Of a stretch of DNA of 64,000 nucleotides, positions 53,610-63,276 are shown in pieces. Within the stretch, counting starts at the first letter, position 1. Each line of letters starts with the position of its first letter. The notes beneath the pieces were generated by a model that worked only from the letters and a program-made list of their open reading frames with translations, was not told the origin of the DNA and did no database searches. Position numbers and translations under genes: made by a program. Origin of the DNA: Candidatus Kurthia intestinigallinarum (GTDB taxonomy: Bacteria; Bacillota; Bacilli; Bacillales_A; Planococcaceae); contig NZ_JTFC01000042.1 in the NCBI RefSeq assembly GCF_003991225.1, positions 62,001 to 126,000 on the forward strand, read 5' to 3'.

Positions 53610-55358
53610 ATGACAATTTTAGGAATCGATTTAGGCACAACAAATTCAGCGATGGCGTATGTTAAAAATGGTCAGCCTGAAATGATTGTCAATTCACGAG
53701 GTGAGCGCACGACCCCATCTGTATTTCAAAAAAATATTAACGGCGAGCTAGTTGTGGGCAGTGTGGCGAAAAATCAATATTCATCCCTCCCGGAGCAAAC
53801 CGTACTCGAAATTAAGCGGAAGATGGGGACGGATGAAAAAATAACGGTCGGCGAAACAAGCTTTACACCAGAACAAATTTCAGCACATTTTTTAAAGTAT
53901 TTAAAGCAGGCCGCAGAAGATTTTTTAGGTGAAAAAATTACCGAAGCGGTCATTACAGTACCGGCGTATTTTTCAGATGCACAGCGTAAAGCAACTAAAA
54001 TTGCTGGTGAAATCGCGGGGTTAAAGGTCGAGCGTATTTTGAATGAACCAACCGCAGCAGCGATTGCTTATGGACTAGATCACCCTGATAGTGAGAAAAA
54101 TATTATCGTCTATGATCTAGGCGGTGGAACCTTTGATATTTCCGTCGTACGTTTGGATAAAAATCTAATCGAAGTCAAGGCGAGCGCAGGGGACAATCAT
54201 TTAGGTGGTATGGATTTAGACCGCTTATTAGTGGACTGGGTAGCGGAGCAGTTTGCGGAGCAATATGATGTGCCACTATTTAGTTTTGGTGAAGCGTCCG
54301 AGATTACACAGCGTCATGCCCGTGTGAAGCTCGAAGCGGAAAATGTTAAAAAGTCATTATCTAGTGAACTATCGGCGACATTTAATTTACCTTTTTTAGC
54401 AGTGTACGAAGGAAAGCCGATTTCACTTGATTATACGATTACACGTGCGGAATTTGAGGACATTGTGCGTCCGCTATTAGAGGAGACCCTCGTGCATGTT
54501 GATAAGGCCATTCACGATGCAAAACTTGCACCAGATGCCATTGATGACATTATTTTAATTGGTGGCGCGACGCGTATTCCGCTCGTTCAGCAACTTGTTG
54601 AAGCAAAATTTGAGCGCATGGCGAAAAAGGATATTAACCCAGATGAAGCGGTCGCATTAGGTGCTGCGATTCAAGGAGCGATGAAAGAAGATAGCCTGTC
54701 GGAGGAATCAAGTCTAATGGTCATTGATGTGTGTCCGTATACACTTGGGACCGATGTTTTACGCATTGTTGATGGCAAGCGTCAATCCGGTTACTTTGAT
54801 ATTTTAATTCGCCGCAATGAGCCGCTTCCAGTGACAGCAAAAAAAATCTACAATACGGTCAATGATAATCAAACGACGATTGATATTGGCGTTTATCAAG
54901 GGGATGATGAGGATGCGCGTGTCAATGATGACTTACGCATTACTGAAACGCCGCTTATTGTTGATGAAATTCCAGAAAATGCGGCTGGGAAGGAAAAAGT
55001 AGAGATTATGTTCCGCTATGACGTCAACGGACTGATTCAAATTGAAGCGACAGTGCTCAGTACAGGACGTACGATTTCACAGGTGCTTGATGCACAGCGC
55101 GGTATTATGTCGGCGCGTCAAGTGAAAGAGGCGAAGCTCGAATTATTTGATGACTGGGAAAAATCAAAGCTTGCGAGTGAGATGAAGGGTGTCATTCGTC
55201 GTGCAAAAAAAGTGCGCCGTAATGCCGAGCCCCAGCAAGCTGTACAAATCGAAGAGGCTATTCAACAGCTTGAATATGCGATTCAAGAAACGGATGTTGA
55301 GCTTGTGAAGACGCGCGAGGAAGCGTTACTTGATTTATTAATGGAGATTATTGAATAG
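53610..55358 (+). CDS. Hsp70 (DnaK-like) paralogue
   Basis: 582 residues. ATPase domain with GIDLGTTNS (about 5-13), NEPTAAAIAYG, DLGGGTFD (about 170) and IGGATRIP; then a substrate-binding beta domain (about 370-500) and a helical lid that is shorter than that of DnaK. There is no EEVD-like tail. It lies apart from grpE and dnaJ and is paired with an unrelated 251-residue protein, so it is a specialised paralogue and not the housekeeping DnaK. Its clients are unknown. Confidence 0.9.
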   Translation: MTILGIDLGTTNSAMAYVKNGQPEMIVNSRGERTTPSVFQKNINGELVVGSVAKNQYSSLPEQTVLEIKRKMGTDEKITVGETSFTPEQISAHFLKYLKQAAEDFLGEKITEAVITVPAYFSDAQRKATKIAGEIAGLKVERILNEPTAAAIAYGLDHPDSEKNIIVYDLGGGTFDISVVRLDKNLIEVKASAGDNHLGGMDLDRLLVDWVAEQFAEQYDVPLFSFGEASEITQRHARVKLEAENVKKSLSSELSATFNLPFLAVYEGKPISLDYTITRAEFEDIVRPLLEETLVHVDKAIHDAKLAPDAIDDIILIGGATRIPLVQQLVEAKFERMAKKDINPDEAVALGAAIQGAMKEDSLSEESSLMVIDVCPYTLGTDVLRIVDGKRQSGYFDILIRRNEPLPVTAKKIYNTVNDNQTTIDIGVYQGDDEDARVNDDLRITETPLIVDEIPENAAGKEKVEIMFRYDVNGLIQIEATVLSTGRTISQVLDAQRGIMSARQVKEAKLELFDDWEKSKLASEMKGVIRRAKKVRRNAEPQQAVQIEEAIQQLEYAIQETDVELVKTREEALLDLLMEIIE

Positions 55359-55373
55359 GCATCTTGTGTCTAG

Positions 55374-55410
55374 AGCACGTTTAAAGTGAGTACTTTAAAT
55401 GTGCTTTTTT
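55374..55410 (+). terminator. intrinsic terminator of the Hsp70 operon
   Basis: Stem AGCACGTTTAAAGT / ACTTTAAATGTGCT followed by a T run. Confidence 0.9.
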
Positions 55411-55598
55411 ATTTTTTCATAATGAAAACTAAGGAATATTGTCGTTAATTTGTGAAACGAAACTTCACAGACTATAAGGCATATCACGTAATTCTTAGTA
55501 AAATGGTTGACTTTATCAAGTATTCATTTTAAAGTTACTTACAATTCGTAAGTGATAGATGGCCAACATCGTTTGCAAATACAAAAAAGGAGCTTATT

Positions 55599-55988
55599 AT
55601 GGAAAAACAACAACTTGCTACATTGCTATTACGTATTATGCTTGGCGCATCATTTTTAATACATGGACTATCTAAATTTCAAGGAGGCGTTGGCAATACT
55701 GCCGCATGGTTTGATTCTATCGGCTTGCCAGGTGGCTTAGCGTACGTGGTTGCCATCATCGAAGTGCTAGGTGGTATTTTAATGATTTTAGGTATTGCCA
55801 CGCGCTATGTCGCGATTGCATTCGTTGCGATTATGCTCGGTGCTATTTTCAGCGTGAAAGCAGCAAATGGCTTTTTGGGTAATGACCAAGGGGCTGGCTA
55901 TGAGTTAGAGCTTGTATTAGCAGTAATGGCGATTTATTTTGTGTTAGCACCATTTAATGTCTATTCATTCACACGCAAAAAAGCATAG
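55599..55988 (+). CDS. DoxX-family membrane protein
   Basis: 129 residues, four membrane helices, with the DoxX stretch LLRIMLGASFLIHGLSKFQG. Members are linked to quinone or thiol redox in the membrane; the exact role is unknown. AAGGAGC site. Confidence 0.9.
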   Translation: MEKQQLATLLLRIMLGASFLIHGLSKFQGGVGNTAAWFDSIGLPGGLAYVVAIIEVLGGILMILGIATRYVAIAFVAIMLGAIFSVKAANGFLGNDQGAGYELELVLAVMAIYFVLAPFNVYSFTRKKA

Positions 55989-56032
55989 CGAAAATCCACT
56001 TCATAGCGTACGATAAAATAGGGTGAATGGAC

Positions 56033-56899
56033 ATGACAAAGATTTTAACATTTGGCGAAGCATTAATTGATATGCTGCCATTAGATGATACAAATACAGT
56101 GTATGAAAAATGCGCAGGCGGAGCACCGGCAAACGTCGCAGTAGGAATTGCCAAATTAGGCGGTAATGCGGCGTTTATGACAACGGTCGGCAATGACGCA
56201 AATGGCCGCTTTTTAACGGATACTTGCGCGTCTTACGGTGTGGATACGACGTCTATGTTTACAACAGATAAGGCACATACAGGTATGGCGTTTGTGACGC
56301 TTGAAAACGGCGAACGCTCATTTGATTTTATCGTGCAGCCAAGTGCGGACCAATTTTTATCCGTTGCGACGGTTAGAGAAGCGAAGGCGGCCTTTGATGG
56401 CGTAACGATTTTCCATTACGGCTCGCTTTCATGCACTCAGGAATCAACGAAGCAGGCAACCATTACAGCGATTAAACAAGCGAAGGCACAAGGCGCATTG
56501 ATTTCATATGATCCGAATCTACGCTTGAATTTATGGCAAAATGAAGCTCTTGCACGCGAAACGATTCTCGATATGTGGCAATACGCCGATATCGTCAAAA
56601 TTTCGGAGGAAGAGCACGCCTTTTTAGGGGAACTACCGACCTGTAAGCTACTCGTCATAACACAGGGCGAAAAGGGTTGTATTGTACAAACCGCCGCGCG
56701 TTCTTTTCATGTGCCAGGTTATGCCGCATCTGTTGTTGATACAACGGGCGCCGGGGATGCCTTTGTGGCGGCGATGCTTCAAAGCATTGTCGAGCAGCGC
56801 TCACTAGAGGAAATTTTTGCACGTGCGAATAAAGCAGGTGCTATGGCTGTTACGCGAAAAGGAGCCATGACCGGTCTACCAATGGCAGAAGAACTATAA
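56033..56899 (+). CDS. PfkB-family sugar kinase, fructokinase-like
   Basis: 288 residues, ribokinase fold. The motifs are GGAPANVAVGIAKLGG near the start and the ATP/catalytic DTTGAGDAFVAAML near residue 240 with the catalytic Asp. The family phosphorylates a sugar such as fructose with ATP. No sugar transporter is adjacent, so the substrate is open. ATG 56027 is one base after AGGGTGA; 56033 has the right distance. Confidence 0.88.
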   Translation: MTKILTFGEALIDMLPLDDTNTVYEKCAGGAPANVAVGIAKLGGNAAFMTTVGNDANGRFLTDTCASYGVDTTSMFTTDKAHTGMAFVTLENGERSFDFIVQPSADQFLSVATVREAKAAFDGVTIFHYGSLSCTQESTKQATITAIKQAKAQGALISYDPNLRLNLWQNEALARETILDMWQYADIVKISEEEHAFLGELPTCKLLVITQGEKGCIVQTAARSFHVPGYAASVVDTTGAGDAFVAAMLQSIVEQRSLEEIFARANKAGAMAVTRKGAMTGLPMAEEL

Positions 56900-56913
56900 T
56901 TGTATAATTCGAT

Positions 56914-56951
56914 AAAAAGGCACTATGTCAATATGACACAGTGCCTTTTTT
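56914..56951. terminator. bidirectional intrinsic terminator
   Basis: Stem AAAAAGGCACTATGTC / GACACAGTGCCTTTTT with one mismatch, between convergent genes. Confidence 0.92.
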
Positions 56952-56953
56952 GC

Positions 56954-57730
56954 TTAGTTAAACGCTTGTTGAATCGTATTAAAATAATGCGCTGCCTTGA
57001 GCATACGTGCGCCGTACCAAAACATTTCACCGTCTACAAAAATGATTTTTGCGTTTGCTAAATATGGTTCAAATTCTGCGCGATGCTTTTCAGAGAACGG
57101 GAATGGCTCAGAGGACAGCAGGACATAGTCAAGCTTTGCCTGCTGCAAATCTTCGATCGTTACCGCAGGATAGCGACCGTCAAGCTTCGTTATAGGATTG
57201 GTGAAGCCGAGCATTTCGAGTAGACTCGTAATATAGGTCGTCTTACCGACCGCCATATACGGCTTTCGCCACATTATATAGGCAGCATTACCAGATAGTG
57301 CCGGAAGTTGTGCAAAGGTTTTTTGAATCTCGTCTATTAATGCAACTGCCGCTTGCTGCACGCTCGCTAATGTACCGAGTGTTTCAATCAAACGATAGGC
57401 ATCATCTACGGTCTCAACCTGGCATACGAATACAGGGTAGTGCGCGGCTAATGTCTCGACTATTTCCTTTGTGTTTTCTTCCTTTTCCGCAATAATTAAT
57501 GTCGGATTGAGCGCGTGAATGGCTGCTTCATCTATCGTTTTTGTGCCACCAACGACTGCAATATCTTCGACGATTTCTTGTGGGAAAATGCAATATTTGG
57601 TGCGCCCAACGACAGATTTACTGCCTAATTCAAGCAATGTCTCCGTAATAGCGGGGCATAGTGAAATAATGCGCTGGGGCCCCGGTTGTACTACAAGTTG
57701 TCGACCTAAATGATCATGAATGGTTGTCAA
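56954..57730 (-). CDS. leaderless helical-backbone metal/cobalamin-binding-type protein (BtuF-like)
   Basis: 258 residues. The fold is that of class III ABC-transporter binding proteins (RIISLCPAITETLLELG at about 20, DYVLLSSEPFPF late). Unlike true transporter partners it has no signal peptide or lipobox and begins directly with MTTIHDHLGRQLVV, so it should be cytosolic. No permease or ATPase gene is nearby. Cytosolic members of this fold exist in bacilli, with unknown ligands. Confidence 0.82.
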   Translation of the reverse strand: MTTIHDHLGRQLVVQPGPQRIISLCPAITETLLELGSKSVVGRTKYCIFPQEIVEDIAVVGGTKTIDEAAIHALNPTLIIAEKEENTKEIVETLAAHYPVFVCQVETVDDAYRLIETLGTLASVQQAAVALIDEIQKTFAQLPALSGNAAYIMWRKPYMAVGKTTYITSLLEMLGFTNPITKLDGRYPAVTIEDLQQAKLDYVLLSSEPFPFSEKHRAEFEPYLANAKIIFVDGEMFWYGARMLKAAHYFNTIQQAFN

Positions 57731-57848
57731 TAGTTCTCACCTCATCTTCTATTATAAAATATTCATCAGAAAATTGTGAAAATTTTCTGTATCATGTAAA
57801 ATAATACATATAAAAAGACAGAATATGCTAGTTTAAGGGGGATTTTAA

Positions 57849-58970
57849 ATGCGTGAAGCAGTAATTGTAGCAGCAACAAGAACCGCGGTTGGCCGTCGAA
57901 AAGGTGGCCTCGCTGATGTACGCCCAGATGATTTATTAGCAGATATTTTAGAAAGTGTTGTTAAACGAGCCGGTATTGAAAAGGCGGCAGTTGAGGATGT
58001 CATTATTGGCTGTGTGACACAATCACAGGAGCAGTCCATGAATATTGCGCGTACGGCAACGCTAATGGCGGGCTTCCCAATTGAAGTGCCAGGTGTAACG
58101 ATTGACCGTCAGTGTGGCTCTAGTCTACAGGCCATGCATTTTGCGGCACAGGCTATTCTTGCGGGTGATATGGACATTGTGATTGCCGGGGGTGTCGAGA
58201 GTATGACACGTGTCCCAATGTTTATTCATACAGATGGTGCGCAACAAAGTAAGCGCTTACGAGAGCAATATGACATTATTCATCAAGGGTTATCAGCAGA
58301 GCGTATGGCGGAGAAATGGGCCTTAACGAAAGAGGACGTCAATGACTTTGCGGCAACGAGCCATAAGCGCGCGTTACAAGCCATCGAAGCGGGTCATTTT
58401 GACGAAGAAATCACAGCGATTGGGCATGTGACGCGTGATGAGGGACCGCGCCCAGATACGAATAGCGAGTCGCTTGCGGCACTTAAAACGGTTTTTAAAG
58501 AAGATGGCGTTATTACAGCCGGCAATGCCTCACAGATGAGTGACGGTGCTTCGGCGGTTGTTGTTATGTCGCTTGAAAAGGCACAGGAGCTTGGGCTAAA
58601 GCCGCTTGCTAAAATTATTGCGCGTAGTGTCGTAGGTTCTGACCCAACGCTCATGCTAACCGGACCGATTGAGGCGACAAAGCGTGTGCTACAGCGTGCA
58701 AATTTAACACTAGCGGACATTGATACGTTTGAGGTCAATGAAGCATTTGCGCCGGTGCCACTCGTCTGGGCACAGGAGCTTGGGGCGGATTTAACAAAAG
58801 TAAATCCCGACGGCGGTGCTATTGCGCTCGGCCACCCATTAGGTGCGACCGGCACGAAGCTTGTGACATCGATGCTGTACCGCATGCAGCGTGAAAATTT
58901 ACAGTATGGTCTAGTGGCGATTTGTGAAGGTATGGGGATGGCGAATGCAACGATTTTAGAAAAAATGTAA
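57849..58970 (+). CDS. acetyl-CoA C-acyltransferase (thiolase)
   Basis: 373 residues. The nucleophile Cys is in RQCGSSLQ (about 89), the His in GHPLG (about 329), and the second Cys in CEGMGMA (about 360, more often CGGGG). It either cleaves 3-ketoacyl-CoA in beta-oxidation or condenses acetyl-CoA. The acyl-CoA synthetase 20 bp downstream favours fatty-acid breakdown. Confidence 0.93.
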   Translation: MREAVIVAATRTAVGRRKGGLADVRPDDLLADILESVVKRAGIEKAAVEDVIIGCVTQSQEQSMNIARTATLMAGFPIEVPGVTIDRQCGSSLQAMHFAAQAILAGDMDIVIAGGVESMTRVPMFIHTDGAQQSKRLREQYDIIHQGLSAERMAEKWALTKEDVNDFAATSHKRALQAIEAGHFDEEITAIGHVTRDEGPRPDTNSESLAALKTVFKEDGVITAGNASQMSDGASAVVVMSLEKAQELGLKPLAKIIARSVVGSDPTLMLTGPIEATKRVLQRANLTLADIDTFEVNEAFAPVPLVWAQELGADLTKVNPDGGAIALGHPLGATGTKLVTSMLYRMQRENLQYGLVAICEGMGMANATILEKM

Positions 58971-58990
58971 ACGACAAAGGAGCGAGACAT

Positions 58991-60613
58991 ATGCATATGA
59001 TGGATACACCTTTATTGTTAACGGGTTTTTTTAAACGAGCAGAACGGTATTTTGGGCATAAAAAAATTTACTCACGTACAGGACCAGAAACAATGCATGA
59101 ATTTACGTATAAGGAATACGCAGAGCGTACGCGGCGTCTAGCTTCTTCGCTAACGAAATTAGGTATGACACGCGGTACAAAAATTGCGACATTTTGTTGG
59201 AATGACCATCGCCATTTAGAAATGTATTTTGCGGTGCCATGCAGTGAGGCGATTTTGCATACGGTAAATATTCGCTTGTCACCGGAGCATATTGTATATG
59301 TGATTAATCATGCCGAGGATGACGTATTAATTGTTGACCATACGCTCTTAAAATTAATCGAGGCGGTAGCACCACTACTAAAAACGGTGAAAACTTTTAT
59401 TGTGTGTGGGGATGCGGTAGATGTGTCAGCGACAACGTTACCGAATGTTTATTCCTATGAGGACCTCATTCAGTCGGGCGATCCAACACATGTCTTTGCC
59501 GAAGATTTTGACGAAAATACACCGGCTGGGATGTGTTATACATCTGCCACAACGGGTATGCCAAAAGGCGTTGTTTACACGCATCGCAGTATCGTACTGC
59601 ATAGCTTTGCAATGATGTTTAAAGATAGTGTGGCGTTAAGCGAGCATGATATTATGCTGCCGATTGTGCCAATGTTCCACGTAAATGCATGGGGCATGCC
59701 GTTTGTATGCGTGAATTTGGGTGCGACACAAGTATTACCTGGACCACTCTTCACACCGGAATTATTACTTGATTTATGTGAGCAATACGGTGTGACGATC
59801 TCAGCAGGCGTGCCAACGATTTGGCTCGGTTTTTTACAAGAGCAAAAGAAAAAGCCGCGTGACCTATCAAGTCTCCGTCTCATTGTCAGTGGCGGCTCAG
59901 CTTCGCCAATTAGTATGGCAAAAGCTTTTGAGGAAATGGGCATTACCTTCTATACGGGCTATGGTATGACGGAGACATCTCCACTTGTGAGTGTATCGAT
60001 TTATACGTCACAAACAGAGCAGTATGATTATGAGGAGCGCATGGACATTCGTACAACGCAAGGGCTTACAGTGCCACTCGTAGAAGCGCGTATTGTGAAT
60101 GAAAACGGTGATGTACCATGGGACGATGAGACGATGGGCGAGCTAATTGTCAAAGGACCATGGATTGCAGCAGAGTATTACCGCGATGAGCGTACAAATG
60201 ATGCCTTTAAAGATGGCTGGCTTTATACGGGAGATATTGCGGTTTATACGAAAGATGGCAATATTCGCATTACCGACCGTACGAAAGATTTAATTAAATC
60301 AGGCGGTGAATGGATTTCCTCGATTGAGTTAGAAAATGCGCTCATGTCTTATGAAAAGGTCGCAGAAGCGGCGGTCATTGCGGTACCACATCCGAAATGG
60401 CTTGAGCGTCCGGTTGCCTGTGTGGTGGTGAAAGAAGAATTTAAAGACACTGTTACAAAAGAAGAGCTACTTGATCATTTACGACAAGATTTTGCACGTC
60501 TGTGGATACCAGATGATGTCGTCTTTTTAGAAGAAATTCCAAAAACATCGGTCGGCAAATTCTTAAAGCAGCAATTGCGTGAGGATTTAAAGGACTATCA
60601 ATTACCTGAATAA
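58991..60613 (+). CDS. medium/long-chain acyl-CoA synthetase
   Basis: 540 residues, adenylate-forming fold. The phosphate loop is TSATTGMPKGVVYTHRS (about 183), with Ala where Gly is commoner, as in AlkK-type medium-chain enzymes; YGMTETSP, YTGDIAV and the C-terminal lysine region KTSVGKFLK follow. It activates fatty acids to acyl-CoA and forms an operon with the thiolase gene. GGAGC site. Confidence 0.93.
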   Translation: MHMMDTPLLLTGFFKRAERYFGHKKIYSRTGPETMHEFTYKEYAERTRRLASSLTKLGMTRGTKIATFCWNDHRHLEMYFAVPCSEAILHTVNIRLSPEHIVYVINHAEDDVLIVDHTLLKLIEAVAPLLKTVKTFIVCGDAVDVSATTLPNVYSYEDLIQSGDPTHVFAEDFDENTPAGMCYTSATTGMPKGVVYTHRSIVLHSFAMMFKDSVALSEHDIMLPIVPMFHVNAWGMPFVCVNLGATQVLPGPLFTPELLLDLCEQYGVTISAGVPTIWLGFLQEQKKKPRDLSSLRLIVSGGSASPISMAKAFEEMGITFYTGYGMTETSPLVSVSIYTSQTEQYDYEERMDIRTTQGLTVPLVEARIVNENGDVPWDDETMGELIVKGPWIAAEYYRDERTNDAFKDGWLYTGDIAVYTKDGNIRITDRTKDLIKSGGEWISSIELENALMSYEKVAEAAVIAVPHPKWLERPVACVVVKEEFKDTVTKEELLDHLRQDFARLWIPDDVVFLEEIPKTSVGKFLKQQLREDLKDYQLPE

Positions 60614-60620
60614 CAAGCGC

Positions 60621-60648
60621 GAGGAGTCTTCGGATTCCTCTTTTTTTA
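60621..60648 (+). terminator. intrinsic terminator of the thiolase operon
   Basis: Stem GAGGAGTC / GGATTCCTC-type with a TTCG loop and seven T. Confidence 0.85.
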
Positions 60649-60668
60649 TGGAAAAATAAAATTTCATA

Positions 60669-60717
60669 TTGCTAAAAATTTGAAAAAGATGTATAGTACA
60701 TTACAACAGTAATGCAC
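60669..60717 (+). promoter_or_regulatory. promoter and palindromic operator of the GntR-ABC operon
   Basis: TTGCTA (60669-60674), 17 bases, TATAGT (60692-60697). An inverted repeat GTACATTAC-AACA-GTAATGCAC (60696-60717) starts on the -10 box and covers the start of transcription, a good site for autorepression by the GntR protein that follows. Confidence 0.75.
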
Positions 60718-60742
60718 TAATGAAATTGAAGGGAAGGACGTT

Positions 60743-61120
60743 ATGCAGCTACAAGATGGGCAAGTGCCGATTTATGTGCAAATTGCACAATGGCTTGAAA
60801 ATGAAATTATTGAACAGCGCCTTGAAGCGGATGCGAAAGTGTTTTCACAATATCAATTGGCAGAAAAATTTAATGTCAATCCAGCCACTGCTGGCAAGGG
60901 GTTAACGATTTTACTTGAAAAAGAATTACTGTATAAGAAAAGGGGATTAGGAATGTTTGTAATGGAAGGGGCACGCGAAAAACTAATGGATGAGCGCGTA
61001 CAGCATGGCTTACATGGCAAGGTAGCGGAATTAGTCGAAGAGGCACAGCGTTTAAACATATCAGAAGTACAACTTATCGCTTTGATTGAACGCATTTTCC
61101 GTAAGGGGGACTTAGGATGA
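60743..61120 (+). CDS. GntR-family regulator, YtrA/YhcF type
   Basis: 125 residues. An N-terminal winged helix (PIYVQIAQWLENEIIEQRL, then SQYQLAEKFNVNPATAGKGL) and a short helical dimerisation tail, the YtrA subfamily plan. Such regulators sit at the head of ABC-transporter operons and repress them until cell-wall stress or a ligand releases them. Its stop overlaps the ATPase start by four bases. Confidence 0.9.
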   Translation: MQLQDGQVPIYVQIAQWLENEIIEQRLEADAKVFSQYQLAEKFNVNPATAGKGLTILLEKELLYKKRGLGMFVMEGAREKLMDERVQHGLHGKVAELVEEAQRLNISEVQLIALIERIFRKGDLG

Positions 61121-61983
61121 TTAACTGTGTGAATGTACGAAAAAAATTTGGTAGAAAGATAGTGTTAGATGAGTTAAATCTACAAATTGATGAGCCAAAG
61201 CTAGTAGGTTTGGTTGGTCGTAATGGCGTAGGGAAATCGACATTGATGTCGTTACTTGCTGGCTTAGAAAAACCAACGAAGGGCAAGGTAGAGGTTTTAG
61301 AGCAATCTGCCTTTGATAATTTATATGTGTCCGTCAATAGTATTTACATTCATCCGAATATGACATTTCCAGCGAATTTATCACTACGTGAGCTATGTCA
61401 AATGGGAGCGCAGTTTTATATGCACTGGGACCAGGCATTAAGTGAAAAACTCTTTACTTATTTTGATATTCCACTTCATCAAACATTCCAGCAGCTATCA
61501 ACAGGAATGAAGTCGATGTTTGCGACTATTTTTGGTCTCGCTACACGTGCGGCGGTGACATTATTAGATGAGCCAGTAAATGGGATTGATGAGGGCCTGC
61601 GTAAAGATATGTATCGCGCGATTTTAAAAGAGTATATTGCCTACCCGCGGTTAATAATTATCTCTAGTCATTTACTAGATGAGCTAGCGCATTTACTTGA
61701 AGAAATTGTCATTTTACATGATGGCAAGGTGCTCGTGCATGATAATATTGATGACTTTGCGTCGTCACATATGATTTGGGAAGGTGAATTGTCTCGTATG
61801 CTTGCCGCTTATCCGGATGCTTTAATTCTCGAGCGCTCACCATTTGGCGGTGACCGGGTGCTTGTGCCAAGCCATATAGCAGGTGATTTCCAACAGCAGG
61901 CGATTAGCGCTAAGGACTTGTATTTATATTTGACGGCAGAAAAAAAGGGGTCGATTGATGATGTCTTTTCAAACAATGAGTAG
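61117..61983 (+). CDS. ABC transporter ATPase
   Basis: 288 residues. Walker A GRNGVGKST (about 36-44), a signature reduced to LSTGMKSM where LSGGQ is usual, Walker B VTLLDEPVNGID (about 148) and the switch His in ISSH. The LSTGM form is common in YtrB/YhcG-type exporter ATPases. It pairs with the membrane genes that follow and is controlled by the GntR protein. Confidence 0.92.
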   Translation: MINCVNVRKKFGRKIVLDELNLQIDEPKLVGLVGRNGVGKSTLMSLLAGLEKPTKGKVEVLEQSAFDNLYVSVNSIYIHPNMTFPANLSLRELCQMGAQFYMHWDQALSEKLFTYFDIPLHQTFQQLSTGMKSMFATIFGLATRAAVTLLDEPVNGIDEGLRKDMYRAILKEYIAYPRLIIISSHLLDELAHLLEEIVILHDGKVLVHDNIDDFASSHMIWEGELSRMLAAYPDALILERSPFGGDRVLVPSHIAGDFQQQAISAKDLYLYLTAEKKGSIDDVFSNNE

Positions 61984-62617
61984 TAATCAATTAAGCCGAT
62001 TTTTTATAAAATGGACGTGGCGAAATAATCGACAAATTGTATTATTTACAATTGTTTCACAGCTCATAGCACTTGCCCTCGCTCTCGTAACAGAAGACCA
62101 ACGAATGCAAGGATTTGCTGATTTTCAATTCACCTCAATTTATTACAATCTAGTTCCACTTATCGTAGCCGGTTGCTTGAGTACGATGATGCTAGGAGCG
62201 GCGCTGAAGCAGCAGCGTCTAGAGCCTTTTCAATTTCCAAAGCATGTGAAGCAAAGAGGAAGCATCGTTATAGCTGTGCTTTATAGTGCAGCCCTCACAC
62301 TGGCGATTATTTTAACACGTTATGTCATCGGCATTTATTTCCTATTAATTGAGCCGGAACAAACGATTTTACGAGCGAATGAACAGGTATGGTTGCAGGC
62401 AATGCTGCTATTTGTATGGTTGATGATGGCTTGTATACTGGGCTTTTTATACGCGATAAATAAAGTGTATGCATTTCTTGTGTGTATTGTTAGCTTAGTA
62501 GCAATGATCGTCGTTGCACAATTGTTCGAGCATGTACTTTATATCGGAACGGCAAGTATCGCAGTTATTTTGGCAGCTGCACTTATTTGGATGATACGTC
62601 AGGAGGAAGCGGTATGA
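61958..62617 (+). CDS. ABC transporter membrane subunit
   Basis: 219 residues, six membrane helices starting at about residue 22. It has no EAA loop, like other exporter-type permeases of YtrC/YhcI kind. It overlaps the ATPase gene by 26 bp; ATG 61958 has AAGGGG seven bases upstream. Confidence 0.75.
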   Translation: MMSFQTMSSNQLSRFFIKWTWRNNRQIVLFTIVSQLIALALALVTEDQRMQGFADFQFTSIYYNLVPLIVAGCLSTMMLGAALKQQRLEPFQFPKHVKQRGSIVIAVLYSAALTLAIILTRYVIGIYFLLIEPEQTILRANEQVWLQAMLLFVWLMMACILGFLYAINKVYAFLVCIVSLVAMIVVAQLFEHVLYIGTASIAVILAAALIWMIRQEEAV

Positions 62618-63276
62618 CATTTCTAATTATGATTCTGTTACTCTTACTGCTCGGTGTCATCTTAAAATGGCACCCGGGCAAACGATTTATCGGGCTAATT
62701 GTTGGACTATATGCCGTTGTGTTACTAGCGAGCCCCGTTATTTATCAGCTGTTAACGAAAGAGACGCCAATGTCCTATACAGTAGCACAGGTGAAAAATT
62801 ATCAGCAGGAGCAGCAACAATTTTTAACAGATTTAGCGAGTGGCAAACGCGATGCATATGCTGATTTTCTACTTTATACGAAAACACTCGCCTATAAAAA
62901 GGATTTATTTTATATGAATAGCGAAATCGAGGAACATCAAGTTTTGTATGTAGTAGAGGAGGCATCTGATTTAGAGGGTGAGGTAGAAGTAAGCATGTAC
63001 AAGCGTCCATCTTTAGTAGGCGATGTAGATGTCAGCGCTTTATACCCGGAGCCGACCATTCAATTTAAAAAAGATAAGTTGATTGTAAGAGGGCAGCAAG
63101 AAACACTCGACCTTACGGCAAAGGGCGTGACATTATTGCCGGTAGCATGGGACGAATCATACTATGATGGCAATAATAATCCATATGTGGCGTATGTACG
63201 TGTGCCGATGCATACACGCGTACTAGATCGTCATGATAAACAAATTTTTGAAGGAGGAGAAACGCATGACAACTAA
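62614..63276 (+). CDS. membrane-anchored protein of the ABC operon
   Basis: 220 residues: two membrane helices (about 2-18 and 25-46) and a soluble, probably extracytoplasmic domain of about 170 residues. No family recognised. It overlaps the permease by an ATGA and has an AGGAGG site; the longer frame from 62587 is less likely. Confidence 0.65.
   Translation: MTFLIMILLLLLLGVILKWHPGKRFIGLIVGLYAVVLLASPVIYQLLTKETPMSYTVAQVKNYQQEQQQFLTDLASGKRDAYADFLLYTKTLAYKKDLFYMNSEIEEHQVLYVVEEASDLEGEVEVSMYKRPSLVGDVDVSALYPEPTIQFKKDKLIVRGQQETLDLTAKGVTLLPVAWDESYYDGNNNPYVAYVRVPMHTRVLDRHDKQIFEGGETHDN

Noticed and set aside
53610-55358. Housekeeping dnaK
   Set aside because: No hrcA, grpE or dnaJ beside it, shorter lid and a different partner gene.
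58394-58996. 200-codon minus-strand frame across the thiolase gene
   Set aside because: Long only because the thiolase codons leave few stops in that frame; the thiolase motifs on the plus strand are unambiguous.
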